DNA of 64,000 bases from JAEUJM01 sp964635055 (GTDB lineage: Bacteria > Actinomycetota > Acidimicrobiia > Acidimicrobiales > DATDAH01), in contig CAZWMT010000033.1 in assembly GCA_964635055.1 (NCBI GenBank), forward strand, positions 4,270-68,269, in the 5' to 3' direction. The notes under the pieces are model-generated. The model saw only the letters and a list, made by a program, of their open reading frames with translations. It had not been told where the DNA came from and searched no databases. Shown here one piece after another: positions 16,270-24,834 of this stretch. How positions within the stretch are numbered: the stretch's first letter is position 1; the number at the start of each line of letters is the position of its first letter. The translations under genes were made by a program, and so were the position numbers.

Positions 16270-17676
16270 ATGGTGAACCGCCAGATCGTGATCGTGGGGG
16301 GAGGGGCCAGCGGCACGCTCGTCGCCGCCCAGCTGCTTCGCCAGGGCCGGGACCGGCCCACCACGGTCGTGCTGGTCGAGCCGTCACCCGCGGTGGGTCG
16401 GGGGCTGGCGTACGACACCACCGACGAGGTCCACCGCCTCAACGTGCCCGCCGGACGGCTGTCGGCCCTCCCCGACGACCCGGGGCACTTCGTGCGCTGG
16501 GCCCAGGCGTCCGATCCCGAGGCCGGCGAGTGGTCGTACCTCCCCCGAGGGACCTACGGCCGCTACCTGCAGGACGTGCTGGCCGACGCGGTCGAGGGCG
16601 CGGGCGCCACCCGGCTGCACGTCGTGCAGGGCACCGCGGAGCTGGTGCGACCGGTGGAGACCCGGCCGGGCCTGGGCCTGCTCATGCTGACGAACGGCCG
16701 GAGTCTGCCCTACGACCGGCTCGTGCTGGCCACCGGCCACTCGCGGCCCACCCCGCTCTCCACCGACCACGACGCCGCTGCCTCGGGCCGGGTGATCGAC
16801 GACCCCTGGGCGCACGGCGCCCTCGAGCACGTGGCTCGATCGGCCACTGCCAGCGGTGGTCCCGTCGTGCTCGTGGGGACGGGCCTGACCGTGGTCGACG
16901 TGGCCCTCTCGCTCTCGCGCCTCGCCCCCGGCACGCCGCTCACCGCCGTGTCGCGGCACGGCCTGGCCCCCCAGCCCCATCCCCATGTGCGCCGCGAGCG
17001 GCGCTCGCTCCCGCTCCGGTTCGACGAGCCCCAGACCGCCCGCTCACTGCTGCGCACCGTGCGCGAGGCGGTGGACAAGTCCATCGCCGACGGTGAGGAC
17101 TGGACCAGCGTGGTCGACGACCTTCGTCCCCGGACGGCGGCGCTGTGGCAGGCGCTCGACCCGGTCGAGCGCCGGCGGTTCCTCCGCCACGTCTCACGCC
17201 GCTGGGAGGTGGTGCGCCACCGCATGGCGCCGGAGGTCGGCGACGAGGTGGCCCGTCTGGAGATCAGCGGTGCGCTCGCCCTGCGGGCCGGGCGCGTCCG
17301 CCTGGTGCGAGCGGCCGGGGACGAGCTCGAGGTGGTGGTCAGCCACGCCGGTCACGACCGGGTGCTGCCCGCCGTCGCGGTGGTGAACTGCACGGGCCCC
17401 TGTGGCGATGTCCGCCGCGCCCGCGCCCCGTTCCTGCACCGACTGGTCGACGCCGGGCTGGTGGTGCCGGACTCGCTGGGTATGGGACTGGAGGTGGACG
17501 ACCGGGGCGCCGTCGTCGGGCCCGAGGGCACGCCGTCAGAGCATGTGTTCACCATCGGCCCGCTGCGGCGAGGCCACCTGCTCGAGTCGACGGCCATCCC
17601 CGAGATCCGTGACCAGGCCGCCCGGCTGGCACCGGTGCTGCTGGACGATGGCGAGGGCCGCGACGCCGCACCCTAA
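16270..17676 (+). CDS. FAD/NAD(P)-binding oxidoreductase (COG4529-like)
   Basis: The 468-residue protein begins 'QIVIVGGGASGTLVAAQLL', a Rossmann dinucleotide motif, followed by 'VGRGLAYDTTDEVHRLNVPAGRLS'. This is typical of the HI0933/COG4529 FAD-NAD(P)-binding family. A second nucleotide motif occurs at 'VVLVGTGLTVVDVALSLS', and 'NCTGPCGDVRRA' lies near the C-terminus. The substrate is unknown. The shared operator region with cysteine dioxygenase suggests a role in organosulfur oxidation, perhaps fed by the FMN reductase operon. Confidence 0.82.
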   Translation: MVNRQIVIVGGGASGTLVAAQLLRQGRDRPTTVVLVEPSPAVGRGLAYDTTDEVHRLNVPAGRLSALPDDPGHFVRWAQASDPEAGEWSYLPRGTYGRYLQDVLADAVEGAGATRLHVVQGTAELVRPVETRPGLGLLMLTNGRSLPYDRLVLATGHSRPTPLSTDHDAAASGRVIDDPWAHGALEHVARSATASGGPVVLVGTGLTVVDVALSLSRLAPGTPLTAVSRHGLAPQPHPHVRRERRSLPLRFDEPQTARSLLRTVREAVDKSIADGEDWTSVVDDLRPRTAALWQALDPVERRRFLRHVSRRWEVVRHRMAPEVGDEVARLEISGALALRAGRVRLVRAAGDELEVVVSHAGHDRVLPAVAVVNCTGPCGDVRRARAPFLHRLVDAGLVVPDSLGMGLEVDDRGAVVGPEGTPSEHVFTIGPLRRGHLLESTAIPEIRDQAARLAPVLLDDGEGRDAAP

Positions 17677-17685
17677 CTCCCATGT

Positions 17686-17707
17686 TTCCTACAGATATAG
17701 TAGGGAA
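17686..17707. promoter_or_regulatory. Sulfur-regulon operator candidate, site B
   Basis: TTCCTA, 9 nt (CAGATATAG), TAGGGAA ends directly before the GTG start of the sulfatase. A longer reading gives TTTCCTAC-N7-GTAGGGAA, a clear inverted repeat. It matches site A at 16238 in half-sites and spacing. Confidence 0.5.
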
Positions 17708-19009
17708 GTGGCTCCGCCGAACATCCTCTACCTCCACTCGCACGACACCGGTCGCTGGGTCCAGCCGTACGGCCACCAGGTACCGACGCCGAACATCCAG
17801 CACCTCGCCGATCAGGGGGTGCTGTTCCGGCGGGCGTTCTGCGTGGCGCCGGTGTGCTCGGGCAGTCGGGCCGGCCTGCTGACGGGTCGCCACTGCCACA
17901 GCAACGGGATGATGGGCCTGGCCCACCGGGGCTGGTCGCTGACGGACTACACCCAGCACTGGGTGCACCCGCTCCGAGGAGCCGGCTACCACTCGACGCT
18001 GATCGGCGAGCAGCACGTGTCGGTCGACCCCGGTGTGATCGGGTACGACCAGGTCGTCCCGGTCACCTCGAACCACGCCGCCGAGGTGACGCCGCTGGCC
18101 ACCACCGCCATCGAGGAGCTGCCCCAGCCGTGGTTCCTGTCGGTCGGGTTCTTCGAGACCCACCGCAGCTACGCCGTGCCCACGTCGGTGCGCGACACCC
18201 TCTATTCGCGGCCGCCCGCCCACATCCCCGACACCCCCGCCACCCGCGAGGACATGGCGTCGTTCAAGGCCAGCGTCCGCTCGCTGGACCAGGGCGTGGG
18301 TGCGGTGCTCAACGCACTGCACCATCGAGGCATCAGCGACAACACGCTGATCATCTGCACCACCGACCACGGCCTGGCCTACCCCCGCTCGAAGGCCACG
18401 CTCTACGACCGGGGCACGGGGGTGATGCTGCTCATGCGGGGGCCCGAGGGGTTCAGCGGTGGGCGGGTGATCGACCCGATGGTCACCCACCTCGACCTGT
18501 ACCCGACCATCTGCGACGTGGCCGGCATCGCCCATCCGGGCTGGTTGCAGGGTCGGTCGCTGGTGCCGCTGGTCCAGGGTCGCACCGACCGCCTGCACGA
18601 CGAGATCTTCGCCGAGCTCACCTACCACGCCGCCTACGACGCCCAGCGTTCGCTGCGCACCGAGCGGTGGAAGTACATCCGGATCTTCCACGACTACCCG
18701 CACCCCGTCCTGCCCAACGTCGACGACAGCGCGGCGAAGGACGCCCTGCTCGCCGCGGGCTGGGCCGACACCGTGGTGCCCCGCGAGCAGCTCTACGACC
18801 TGGTGCTCGACCCCGAGGAGGGGTGGAACCTGGCCGCCGAGCCCGGCCACGCCGACCTGGTCGCCGACCTGCGCGAGCGCCTGACCGCCTGGATGCGCGA
18901 GACCGACGACCCCTTGTTGCACGGCCCCGTGCCCGCCCCACCCGGTGCGGTGGTGAACGAGCAGTGGCAACGATCCCCTGACGAGCCCACCCGGGAGGTC
19001 CCCCGATGA
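17708..19009 (+). CDS. Sulfatase (sulfamidase/arylsulfatase-like)
   Basis: The 433-residue protein starts 'VAPPNILYLHSHDTGRWVQPYG' and carries the formylglycine site as C50-S-G-S-R54 followed by 'AGLLTGR', with Gly where most sulfatases have Pro. Further family motifs are 'TDHGLAYPRSK' with metal-binding Asp-His, and 'ERWKYIRIF' near the C-terminus. It should hydrolyse a sulfate ester or sulfamate after Cys50 is converted to formylglycine. There is no signal peptide, so it is probably cytoplasmic. The GTG start abuts the operator, and its stop overlaps the sulfotransferase gene (ATGA). Confidence 0.87.
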   Translation: MAPPNILYLHSHDTGRWVQPYGHQVPTPNIQHLADQGVLFRRAFCVAPVCSGSRAGLLTGRHCHSNGMMGLAHRGWSLTDYTQHWVHPLRGAGYHSTLIGEQHVSVDPGVIGYDQVVPVTSNHAAEVTPLATTAIEELPQPWFLSVGFFETHRSYAVPTSVRDTLYSRPPAHIPDTPATREDMASFKASVRSLDQGVGAVLNALHHRGISDNTLIICTTDHGLAYPRSKATLYDRGTGVMLLMRGPEGFSGGRVIDPMVTHLDLYPTICDVAGIAHPGWLQGRSLVPLVQGRTDRLHDEIFAELTYHAAYDAQRSLRTERWKYIRIFHDYPHPVLPNVDDSAAKDALLAAGWADTVVPREQLYDLVLDPEEGWNLAAEPGHADLVADLRERLTAWMRETDDPLLHGPVPAPPGAVVNEQWQRSPDEPTREVPR

Positions 19010-19890
19010 GCCCTGAGCGGTCCTACCTGGTCTGCTCCACGCCCCGCAGCGGCAGCACCCTGGTGTGCCAGGCGCTGGCCCAGAGCGGGGTGGCCGGCCG
19101 GCCCGAGGAGTACTTCGAGGCCCTGCGCCACTCGGGTCGCCCCCGCAGGCCCGAGGAGTACTTCACCGGGGTGACCGACACCTCGATCCTCGACCACCTG
19201 ACCGAACGAGTGGTGGGCGACGATCCGCCACAGCGCTCGCCGCTGTGGAGCCGCACCGCCTACGACCGGTACCTCGAGTGGGTCTTCGCCGCCGGCACCA
19301 CCGACAACGGCGTGTTCGGCGCCAAGCTGATGTGGGGCTACCTGGGCGACTTCGTCAGCCTGCTGCGCAACGTCGCCGCCTACCGTGACGTGCCCCTGGC
19401 CGACCTGCTCCCCACCGTGTTCCCCGACGTGCAGTTCGTGCGCGTCATCCGGGCCAACAAGGTGCGCCAGGCCGTGTCGCTCTGGAAGGCAGTGCAGACC
19501 GCGGCGTGGAGTGAGTCGCACGACGCGGCGAAGGAGTCGCCGCCGCCCTACAAGAGCTTCCTCGAGGAGAGCCGACCCGGGCTGCGCTTCCACTTCCGCG
19601 CCATCGAGCACCTCCTGCACCAGATCCTGGTGCAGGAGGCGTTCTGGGACACGTTCTTCGAGCACATCGGCACCAGGCCCATCCTGGTGCTCTACGAGAA
19701 CTTCGCCGGCGACTACACCACGAGCACCGTCCGCCTGCTCGAGCGCCTCGGCCTCGAGGCGCCAGACCCCGAGTCGCTCGGGCCACCCCTCAAGCGGCAG
19801 TCCGACGCCGTCAACGACGACTGGGTGCGGCGCTACAGCGACATCAAGCTGGGCGCCGAATTCGACCTCACCCCGGCGGCGACGGGGTAG
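19006..19890 (+). CDS. Stf0-family sulfotransferase
   Basis: A 294-residue protein with the PAPS 5'-phosphosulfate motif in 'YLVCSTPRSGSTLVCQAL', then 'GRPEEYFEALR' and 'VFGAKLMWGYL', and the 3'-phosphate region 'FVRVIRANKVRQAVSLWKA'. These match mycobacterial Stf0 (trehalose 2-sulfotransferase). It transfers sulfate from PAPS to a sugar or metabolite. Coupling with the sulfatase upstream suggests that the two act on a sulfated compound, one making it and one breaking it down. The acceptor cannot be read from the sequence. Confidence 0.88.
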   Translation: MSPERSYLVCSTPRSGSTLVCQALAQSGVAGRPEEYFEALRHSGRPRRPEEYFTGVTDTSILDHLTERVVGDDPPQRSPLWSRTAYDRYLEWVFAAGTTDNGVFGAKLMWGYLGDFVSLLRNVAAYRDVPLADLLPTVFPDVQFVRVIRANKVRQAVSLWKAVQTAAWSESHDAAKESPPPYKSFLEESRPGLRFHFRAIEHLLHQILVQEAFWDTFFEHIGTRPILVLYENFAGDYTTSTVRLLERLGLEAPDPESLGPPLKRQSDAVNDDWVRRYSDIKLGAEFDLTPAATG

Positions 19891-19900
19891 CGGCGGCTAC

Positions 19901-20257
19901 TCACAGCCATCGCACCCGATCGGCGAGCGCGTCGTCGTCCGGGTGCTGGGACATCAGGACGTCGAGCGCGTCGATGTAGCGGCCGACGCGCTCCGTGGCT
20001 CGGGGCCAGGACGAGTCGTCGGTGAGGAGCAGGCCCAGATGGGAGCGGCCTTCTGCCGCCCACTCGCGCACGATGGGCACGAAGTCACGGGCGTTGTTGG
20101 TGAGCAGTGCCCGGCCGTCCTCCACGCAACGCTCGAACAGCGCGGGGTCCTCGAGGTCGTGCCACCCGACCTCGATGGCGGCCACGACGTCGTGGTCTCG
20201 CTCGCGCAGAACGATCGCCAGCCTCGTGGTGAAGTGGTGGTCGAGGGCCAGCTTCAC
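19901..20257 (-). CDS. Putative toxin, PIN-like DUF5615 family
   Basis: The 118-residue protein has 'KLALDHHFTTRLAIVLRERDHDV' and 'ALLTNNARDFVPIVREW', the two conserved blocks of DUF5615 PIN-like proteins with acidic residues suited to metal-dependent RNA cleavage. The GTG start overlaps the antitoxin stop by 4 nt, the usual order and coupling of type II toxin-antitoxin pairs. It is convergent with the sulfotransferase, 10 bp away. Confidence 0.75.
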   Translation of the reverse strand: MKLALDHHFTTRLAIVLRERDHDVVAAIEVGWHDLEDPALFERCVEDGRALLTNNARDFVPIVREWAAEGRSHLGLLLTDDSSWPRATERVGRYIDALDVLMSQHPDDDALADRVRWL

Positions 20258-20682
20258 ACGTGGGCGGCCTGCTCACGCTCCCAGCGCGCTCGCTCCTCGA
20301 TCTCGCCTTCGCGGGCCCACGCCGCATCGGCGTCGACCTCGTCCTGGAACTCGACGTAGTACGCCACCACAGCCCGCACCACCGCGGGGTCGAGGTCGAA
20401 GTACTCCGCAGTGAGCGCCACGTCACCGTCGTGGGCCCGGTGTGTGGCGATGAGCTGGCGCACGAGCAGGCGGGACCCTTGCACTGACGGCTCACGCCGG
20501 CCGGCGTAACCGGTGCGGAACCGGATGAGGGGATGGCGCTCGAGGCGCAGGGCCTCGCTCAGCAGTCGGTCGGCCAGCGCGTTGCGCGACAGGTTGGAGG
20601 CCGCGGCGGCGGCGTCCAACAGGTCGCTGGTGGTGCGCGACAGCCGGAACGACCGCTGCACCGATCCTCCCTGTGATGCCAT
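20254..20682 (-). CDS. Putative antitoxin, ribbon-helix-helix plus DUF433-like
   Basis: From ATG 20682 the product has 142 residues. Residues about 5-45 (SVQRSFRLSRTTSDLLDAAAAASNLSRNALADRLLSEAL) look like a ribbon-helix-helix DNA-binding domain. Residues about 60-110 (RLLVRQLIATHRAHDGDVALTAEYFDLDPAVVRAVVAYY) resemble the DUF433 helix-turn-helix domain that commonly accompanies DUF5615. It should neutralise the downstream toxin and repress the promoter just upstream. An earlier ATG at 20704-20706 is possible. Confidence 0.72.
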   Translation of the reverse strand: MASQGGSVQRSFRLSRTTSDLLDAAAAASNLSRNALADRLLSEALRLERHPLIRFRTGYAGRREPSVQGSRLLVRQLIATHRAHDGDVALTAEYFDLDPAVVRAVVAYYVEFQDEVDADAAWAREGEIEERARWEREQAAHV

Positions 20683-20904
20683 GTATCCCAATGTAATCGC
20701 TCGCATCAGGCGGCGTCGCTGTCGGTTTCGCTGTCGGCGTCGTCCGTGGAGTCGGGGTCGCACGGGCTTGACCCCGCCGCCGTTGGCCATGGCGCCCGCC
20801 GAGCGCTCGGCCACGACCGCTCAGGTGAACGGATCCGCCGGCGGCCTGGCTCCGAGGGGCGAGCGAAGCACTCGACTGCCGGGCCCGACGACGAGAATGG
20901 CGTC

Positions 20905-21402
20905 ATGGGCCTGGTCACCGGTGACACCCCGCGGGAGACGGCCATCGCGTGGGGGTTCGTCCTCGTCCAGGCCGTGCTGATCCTCGCCGTCCTGCTCCTG
21001 CCCGCCGGCGACTCGTGGACCCTGTCACCGCTGGCCGACGCGGTGGCCGTCGCCCTCGAGTGGATCGGCGCCGCCGTGCTGCTGGTCGGCCTGGTGAACC
21101 TGGGTCGTTCGCTCACCGCGCTGCCGACCCCCGTGCCCCACGGCCAGCTCAAGGTCGGCGGCCTCTACCGGTTCGTGCGCCACCCCATCTACAGCGGCGT
21201 GATGGCCCTCATCGTCGGCGCCGCCGCCCGCTCGGCCAATCCCGTGGCCGCACTGGCGGCCGGCGCCCTCGTCGGGTGGTTCATGGCCAAGGCCCGCTGG
21301 GAGGAAGGCCGCCTGCGCGCCCGCTACCCCGGCTACGACGACTACGCCGCCCGTACCCCACGGTTCATCCCCTTCTGGCCCGCCGGCGCCGACCGCCGCT
21401 GA
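20905..21402 (+). CDS. Isoprenylcysteine carboxyl methyltransferase-like membrane protein
   Basis: The 165-residue protein has about four hydrophobic segments and the ICMT/PEMT signature 'GLYRFVRHPIYSGVM' followed by 'EEGRLRARYPGYDDYAARTPRFIPF'. That C-terminal block binds S-adenosylmethionine in this family of membrane methyltransferases. The bacterial substrates are generally lipids or small molecules and are not known here. It stands alone between a toxin-antitoxin pair and the Rrf2 regulator. Confidence 0.85.
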   Translation: MGLVTGDTPRETAIAWGFVLVQAVLILAVLLLPAGDSWTLSPLADAVAVALEWIGAAVLLVGLVNLGRSLTALPTPVPHGQLKVGGLYRFVRHPIYSGVMALIVGAAARSANPVAALAAGALVGWFMAKARWEEGRLRARYPGYDDYAARTPRFIPFWPAGADRR

Positions 21403-21478
21403 TGCCGCCGGCCGGGGGCACCTCGGCACCCCACTCGCCAGAGCTCAGCACCGGGCAGCCCCGGACGACCGACCGGCG

Positions 21479-21937
21479 TCAGCGCCGCGCCCAGGACTCG
21501 GGGTCGCTGAGGAGCTGGTCGACGACCGCCGGCAGGTGGTCGCCGGCGATGTCGGCGATGGTGACCACCTCGAGCACCGAGCGGAGGCTGGCGCGGGCCG
21601 CGACCCAGACCGGCTTGAGGGGGCCGGCGGCGCCCTCGTACTCCAGGCTCTCGGGCGGGATGCCCCGCACGTCGGCCAGCGGGCCCTCGACGGCACGGAT
21701 GATGTCGGCGATGGAGATGGCCTCGGCCGGCTTGGCCAGCCAGTAGCCCCCCTCGGCGCCGCGCTGGCTGGCCACCATGCCGGCCCGGCGCAGCTCGGAC
21801 AGGATGTTCTCCAGGAACTTCAGAGGGATCTTCTGGGCCTGGGCGATGCGATCGCCCTTCACCGGGCCCTCGCCGGCCACCACCGCGAGCTCCACGGCGG
21901 CGCGCACGGCGTAGTCGACCTTCGCTGAGACCCGCAT
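21479..21937 (-). CDS. Rrf2-family transcriptional regulator without Fe-S cysteines
   Basis: Starting at ATG 21937 (MRVSAKVDYAVRAAVELA) the 152-residue product has the Rrf2 winged helix with 'KFLENILSELRRAGMVASQRGAEGGYWLAKP'. It contains no cysteine, so it cannot carry the [2Fe-2S] cluster of IscR or NsrR and is more like CymR, the cysteine-metabolism repressor. It sits next to the sulfate transporter and within 6 kb of two TTCCTA-type palindromes. This makes it the obvious candidate regulator of the sulfur genes, though that is inference. Confidence 0.85.
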   Translation of the reverse strand: MRVSAKVDYAVRAAVELAVVAGEGPVKGDRIAQAQKIPLKFLENILSELRRAGMVASQRGAEGGYWLAKPAEAISIADIIRAVEGPLADVRGIPPESLEYEGAAGPLKPVWVAARASLRSVLEVVTIADIAGDHLPAVVDQLLSDPESWARR

Positions 21938-22084
21938 GACCCTTATTCTGGCCCTTCGCTCATCGCTCATCGCGATCGTCGGGGCTCTCGTGTCCGTTGG
22001 CTCTTCGGCTGACGCCTCATCGCAGTCGTCATGGCTCGCTCGTCCCTCGCTCACCGGGCGGCCACGGAGCTTCGGTGGGCAGGC

Positions 22085-23038
22085 TCATCCGGCGGTGCTC
22101 GTGGTGCGCGCCGGCTTGACCCAGACCGTGGATCCCGGTTCGATGGCGAACTGCTCGGCGGTGCCGCGGGTGATCTGCGCCCAGGCCGGCTCGCCGTCGA
22201 TCAGCAGGTCGACGCGCACCTCGAAGCCGAGCCGCACCACCCGCTCGACCGTCGCTTCCCGCGCGCCCTCCATGGGGCGGTCCGACACCTCGAGGTCGTG
22301 GGGGCGCACCTGCTGCCCGCCGACGGTGGTGACCGGGCCCAGGAAGCTCATCACGAAGTCGTTGGCGGGGTGGTCGTACAGCTCGTCGGGGGTGCCCACC
22401 TGCTCCACCTTGGCGTCGGCCAGCACCACGATCTCGTCGGCCACGTCCATGGCCTCCTCCTGGTCGTGGGTGACGATCACCGTGGTGACGTGCACCTCGT
22501 CGTGCAGCCGGCGCAACCAGGTGCGCAGCTCCTTGCGCACCTGGGCGTCGAGGGCCCCGAAGGGCTCGTCGAGCAGCATCACCGACGGCTCCACCGCCAG
22601 GGCCCGGGCCAGGGCCATGCGCTGGCGTTGGCCTCCTGACAGCTGCGCGGGCAACCGGTCGCCGAAGTTCTCCAGGTGCACCAGCTCGAGCAGCTCGTCC
22701 ACCCGGGCCTTGATCTCGGCCTTCGGGCGCTTGCGGATCTCGAGCCCGAACGCCACGTTGCGGCGCACCGAGAGGTGTTTGAAGGCGGCGTAGTGCTGGA
22801 ACACGAAGCCCACGTTGCGCTGCTGCGGGGGCAGCGCGGTGGCGTCAGCCCCGGCGATCTCCACGCTGCCCTCGTCGGGCACCTCCAGGCCCGCGATCAC
22901 CCGCAGCAGGGTGGACTTGCCGCCGCCGCTGGGGCCCAGGAGCGCGGTGAGCGACCCGGTGGCGATGCTCACCGACACGTCGTCCAGCGCCACGAAGTCG
23001 CCGAAGCGCTTGGTGACGTTCTTCGCCTCGATGCTCAT
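22085..23038 (-). CDS. cysA: Sulfate ABC transporter ATP-binding protein
   Basis: The 317-residue ABC ATPase has Walker A 'GPSGGGKST', signature 'LSGGQRQRMALARAL', Walker B 'VMLLDEPFGALDA' and a C-terminal TOBE-like domain. It begins 'IEAKNVTKRFGDFVALDDVSV', the standard CysA opening. It powers sulfate/thiosulfate import with CysT, CysW and the binding protein encoded upstream on the same strand. A 50-bp palindromic repeat sits in the 109-bp gap to cysW. Confidence 0.93.
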   Translation of the reverse strand: MSIEAKNVTKRFGDFVALDDVSVSIATGSLTALLGPSGGGKSTLLRVIAGLEVPDEGSVEIAGADATALPPQQRNVGFVFQHYAAFKHLSVRRNVAFGLEIRKRPKAEIKARVDELLELVHLENFGDRLPAQLSGGQRQRMALARALAVEPSVMLLDEPFGALDAQVRKELRTWLRRLHDEVHVTTVIVTHDQEEAMDVADEIVVLADAKVEQVGTPDELYDHPANDFVMSFLGPVTTVGGQQVRPHDLEVSDRPMEGAREATVERVVRLGFEVRVDLLIDGEPAWAQITRGTAEQFAIEPGSTVWVKPARTTSTAG

Positions 23039-23062
23039 GCGGGCGCGTCCCCACGATTCGTC

Positions 23063-23112
23063 GTTCCGGTGGCTGGATCGTGTCGTGAGCGCCTGGATCC
23101 AGCCACCAGAAC
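23063..23112. repeat. REP-like 50-bp palindromic element, isolated copy
   Basis: The left arm GTTCCGGTGGCTGG (23063-23076), a 22-nt centre containing TGTCGTGA, and the right arm CCAGCCACCAGAAC (23099-23112) form a near-perfect hairpin. It is the same element as the three tandem copies at 38137-38310, with identical arm length and centre length. It lies between cysW and cysA. Confidence 0.85.
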
Positions 23113-23147
23113 GGTGGGGGTGGTGGGGTGCGCGGTGCGGATCCTCA

Positions 23148-23981
23148 TCAGGAATCCCTTTCGTCGTCGGGTCGGAGCAGGTTGGTCAGCACCAGCGACA
23201 CGATGGCGATGACGGCCAGCGACACGGAGACCGCGTAGGCCGCGGTCTCGTCGAACCCCTGGAACTGCTGCTCGACGTACAGGGTCAGGGTCTGGGTCTT
23301 GCCCACCAGGCGGCCCGACACGACCGCCACGGCGCCGAACTCACCGATGCAACGGGCGAGCGTGAGCACGACGCCGTAGGCGAGGGCCCAGCGGATCGAC
23401 GGCAGGGTGATGCGGCGGAAGGTCTGGGCGCCGTTCGCACCGAGGGTCCACGCCGCCTGCTCCTGCTCGGTGCCGATCTCCTCGAGCACCGGGGCGATCT
23501 CGCGCACCACCAGGGGCAGCGAGACGAACATGGTGGCCATCACCATGCCGGGCACGGCGAAGATGATGTCGAAGCCGCGGTCGCTGAACCAGCCGCCGAC
23601 GGTGGTGAGGCGGCCGTAGACCAGGATCAGCGACAGGCCGACCACCACGGGCGACACCGCCATCGGCAGGTCGATGAGCGCGTCGAACACCCGCTTGCCG
23701 GGGAACCGCCCCCGCACCAGCAGGAGCGAGGCGATGACCCCGAAGATGGCGTTGCCGATCACGGCGAGGATCGCCACCTGGAACGTGACCTTGAAGGCGT
23801 GCACCGCGTCGGGCTCGGTGAGCGCGTCGATCACGGGGCCGACCCCGTTCTCGAACGTTCTCCAGAAGATCAGCCCGACGGGGATCACGAGCAGGAAGGC
23901 CAGGTACAGCAGGGCGACGACGCGGAGCCCGATGCGGGCGCCGCGGCCGTGGTCCCTGGCGGTCGTGCGGTCAGAAGCCAC
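23148..23981 (-). CDS. cysW: Sulfate ABC transporter permease CysW
   Basis: The 277-residue permease has about six hydrophobic segments and the EAA-type loop 'EEIGTEQEQAAWTLGANGAQTFRRITLP' that contacts the ATPase. 'ARCIGEFGAVAVVSGRL' is characteristic of CysW. It overlaps the cysT gene by 11 nt, as expected for a coupled pair. Confidence 0.92.
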   Translation of the reverse strand: MASDRTTARDHGRGARIGLRVVALLYLAFLLVIPVGLIFWRTFENGVGPVIDALTEPDAVHAFKVTFQVAILAVIGNAIFGVIASLLLVRGRFPGKRVFDALIDLPMAVSPVVVGLSLILVYGRLTTVGGWFSDRGFDIIFAVPGMVMATMFVSLPLVVREIAPVLEEIGTEQEQAAWTLGANGAQTFRRITLPSIRWALAYGVVLTLARCIGEFGAVAVVSGRLVGKTQTLTLYVEQQFQGFDETAAYAVSVSLAVIAIVSLVLTNLLRPDDERDS

Positions 23982-24834
23982 GGCGCGCGCTCCATCGCTG
24001 GAACAGGTTGAGCAGCAACAGCACGATCAGGGCGATGAACAGCAGCGCGGTGGACACCGCGGCGGCGGTCACCTTCTGGTCGGTCTCGATCTGGCCGTAG
24101 ACGAACACCGCGGCCACCTCGGTCTTGAACGGAAGGTTGCCGGAGATCAGCACCGTGGAGCCGAATTCGGCGATGGCGCGGGCGAAGCTCAGGGTGGCGC
24201 CGGCCACGATTGCGGGCACCAGGTTGGGCAGCACGACGCGCCGGAACACGGTCACGCGGCCGGCGCCCAGCGAGGCCGCGGCCTCCTCCATGTCGCGATC
24301 GAGCTCGAGGAGCACCGGCTGCACGGTGCGCACCACGAAGGGCAGCGTCACGAAGGCCAGCGCCACCGCCACCGCGGTGCGGGTGTAGGCGATGTCGACG
24401 CCGATGGGGCTCTCGGGCCCGTACAGGCTGACCAGCACCAGGCCGGCCACGATGGTGGGCAACGCGAACGGCAGGTCGATCACCGCGTCGACGAGGCGCT
24501 TGCCCCAGAAGTGGTCACGCACCAGCACCCAGGCGATGAGCACGCCCATCACGGCGTTCAGCGCGGCCACGAGCAGCGACAGCGACACGGTGAGCCGCAG
24601 CGACGCCCAGGCCTGGGGACCGGTGATCGCATCCCAGAAAAAGGCGAAGCCGTTCTCCTGCGACTGGAAGGTGATCGCCGCCAGTGGGATCACCACGATC
24701 ACGCTGAGGTAGATCGTGGCCACCCCGAGGCCGAGGTTCTGGGCCCGTCGGGAGGGGCCCGCCACCCGCGCGGCCCGGCGGGGCCGGGGCCGCCGCGACC
24801 GGGTGGTCGCGACGGCCGCCGGCTCAGGACTCAA
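23971..24834 (-). CDS. cysT: Sulfate ABC transporter permease CysT
   Basis: The 287-residue permease starts with a basic N-terminus (about residues 1-35). It has about six helices, the EAA loop 'LDRDMEEAAASLGAGRVTVFRRVVLP' and the sulfate-permease motif 'ARAIAEFGSTVLISGNLP'. It pairs with CysW to form the membrane channel. The start overlaps the binding-protein gene by 11 nt. Confidence 0.92.
   Translation of the reverse strand: MSPEPAAVATTRSRRPRPRRAARVAGPSRRAQNLGLGVATIYLSVIVVIPLAAITFQSQENGFAFFWDAITGPQAWASLRLTVSLSLLVAALNAVMGVLIAWVLVRDHFWGKRLVDAVIDLPFALPTIVAGLVLVSLYGPESPIGVDIAYTRTAVAVALAFVTLPFVVRTVQPVLLELDRDMEEAAASLGAGRVTVFRRVVLPNLVPAIVAGATLSFARAIAEFGSTVLISGNLPFKTEVAAVFVYGQIETDQKVTAAAVSTALLFIALIVLLLLNLFQRWSARRGF

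Noticed and set aside
19901..20682. The toxin-antitoxin pair as evidence of a mobile island
   Set aside because: No integrase, direct repeats or tRNA attachment site flank it, and base composition does not differ visibly from the neighbours.
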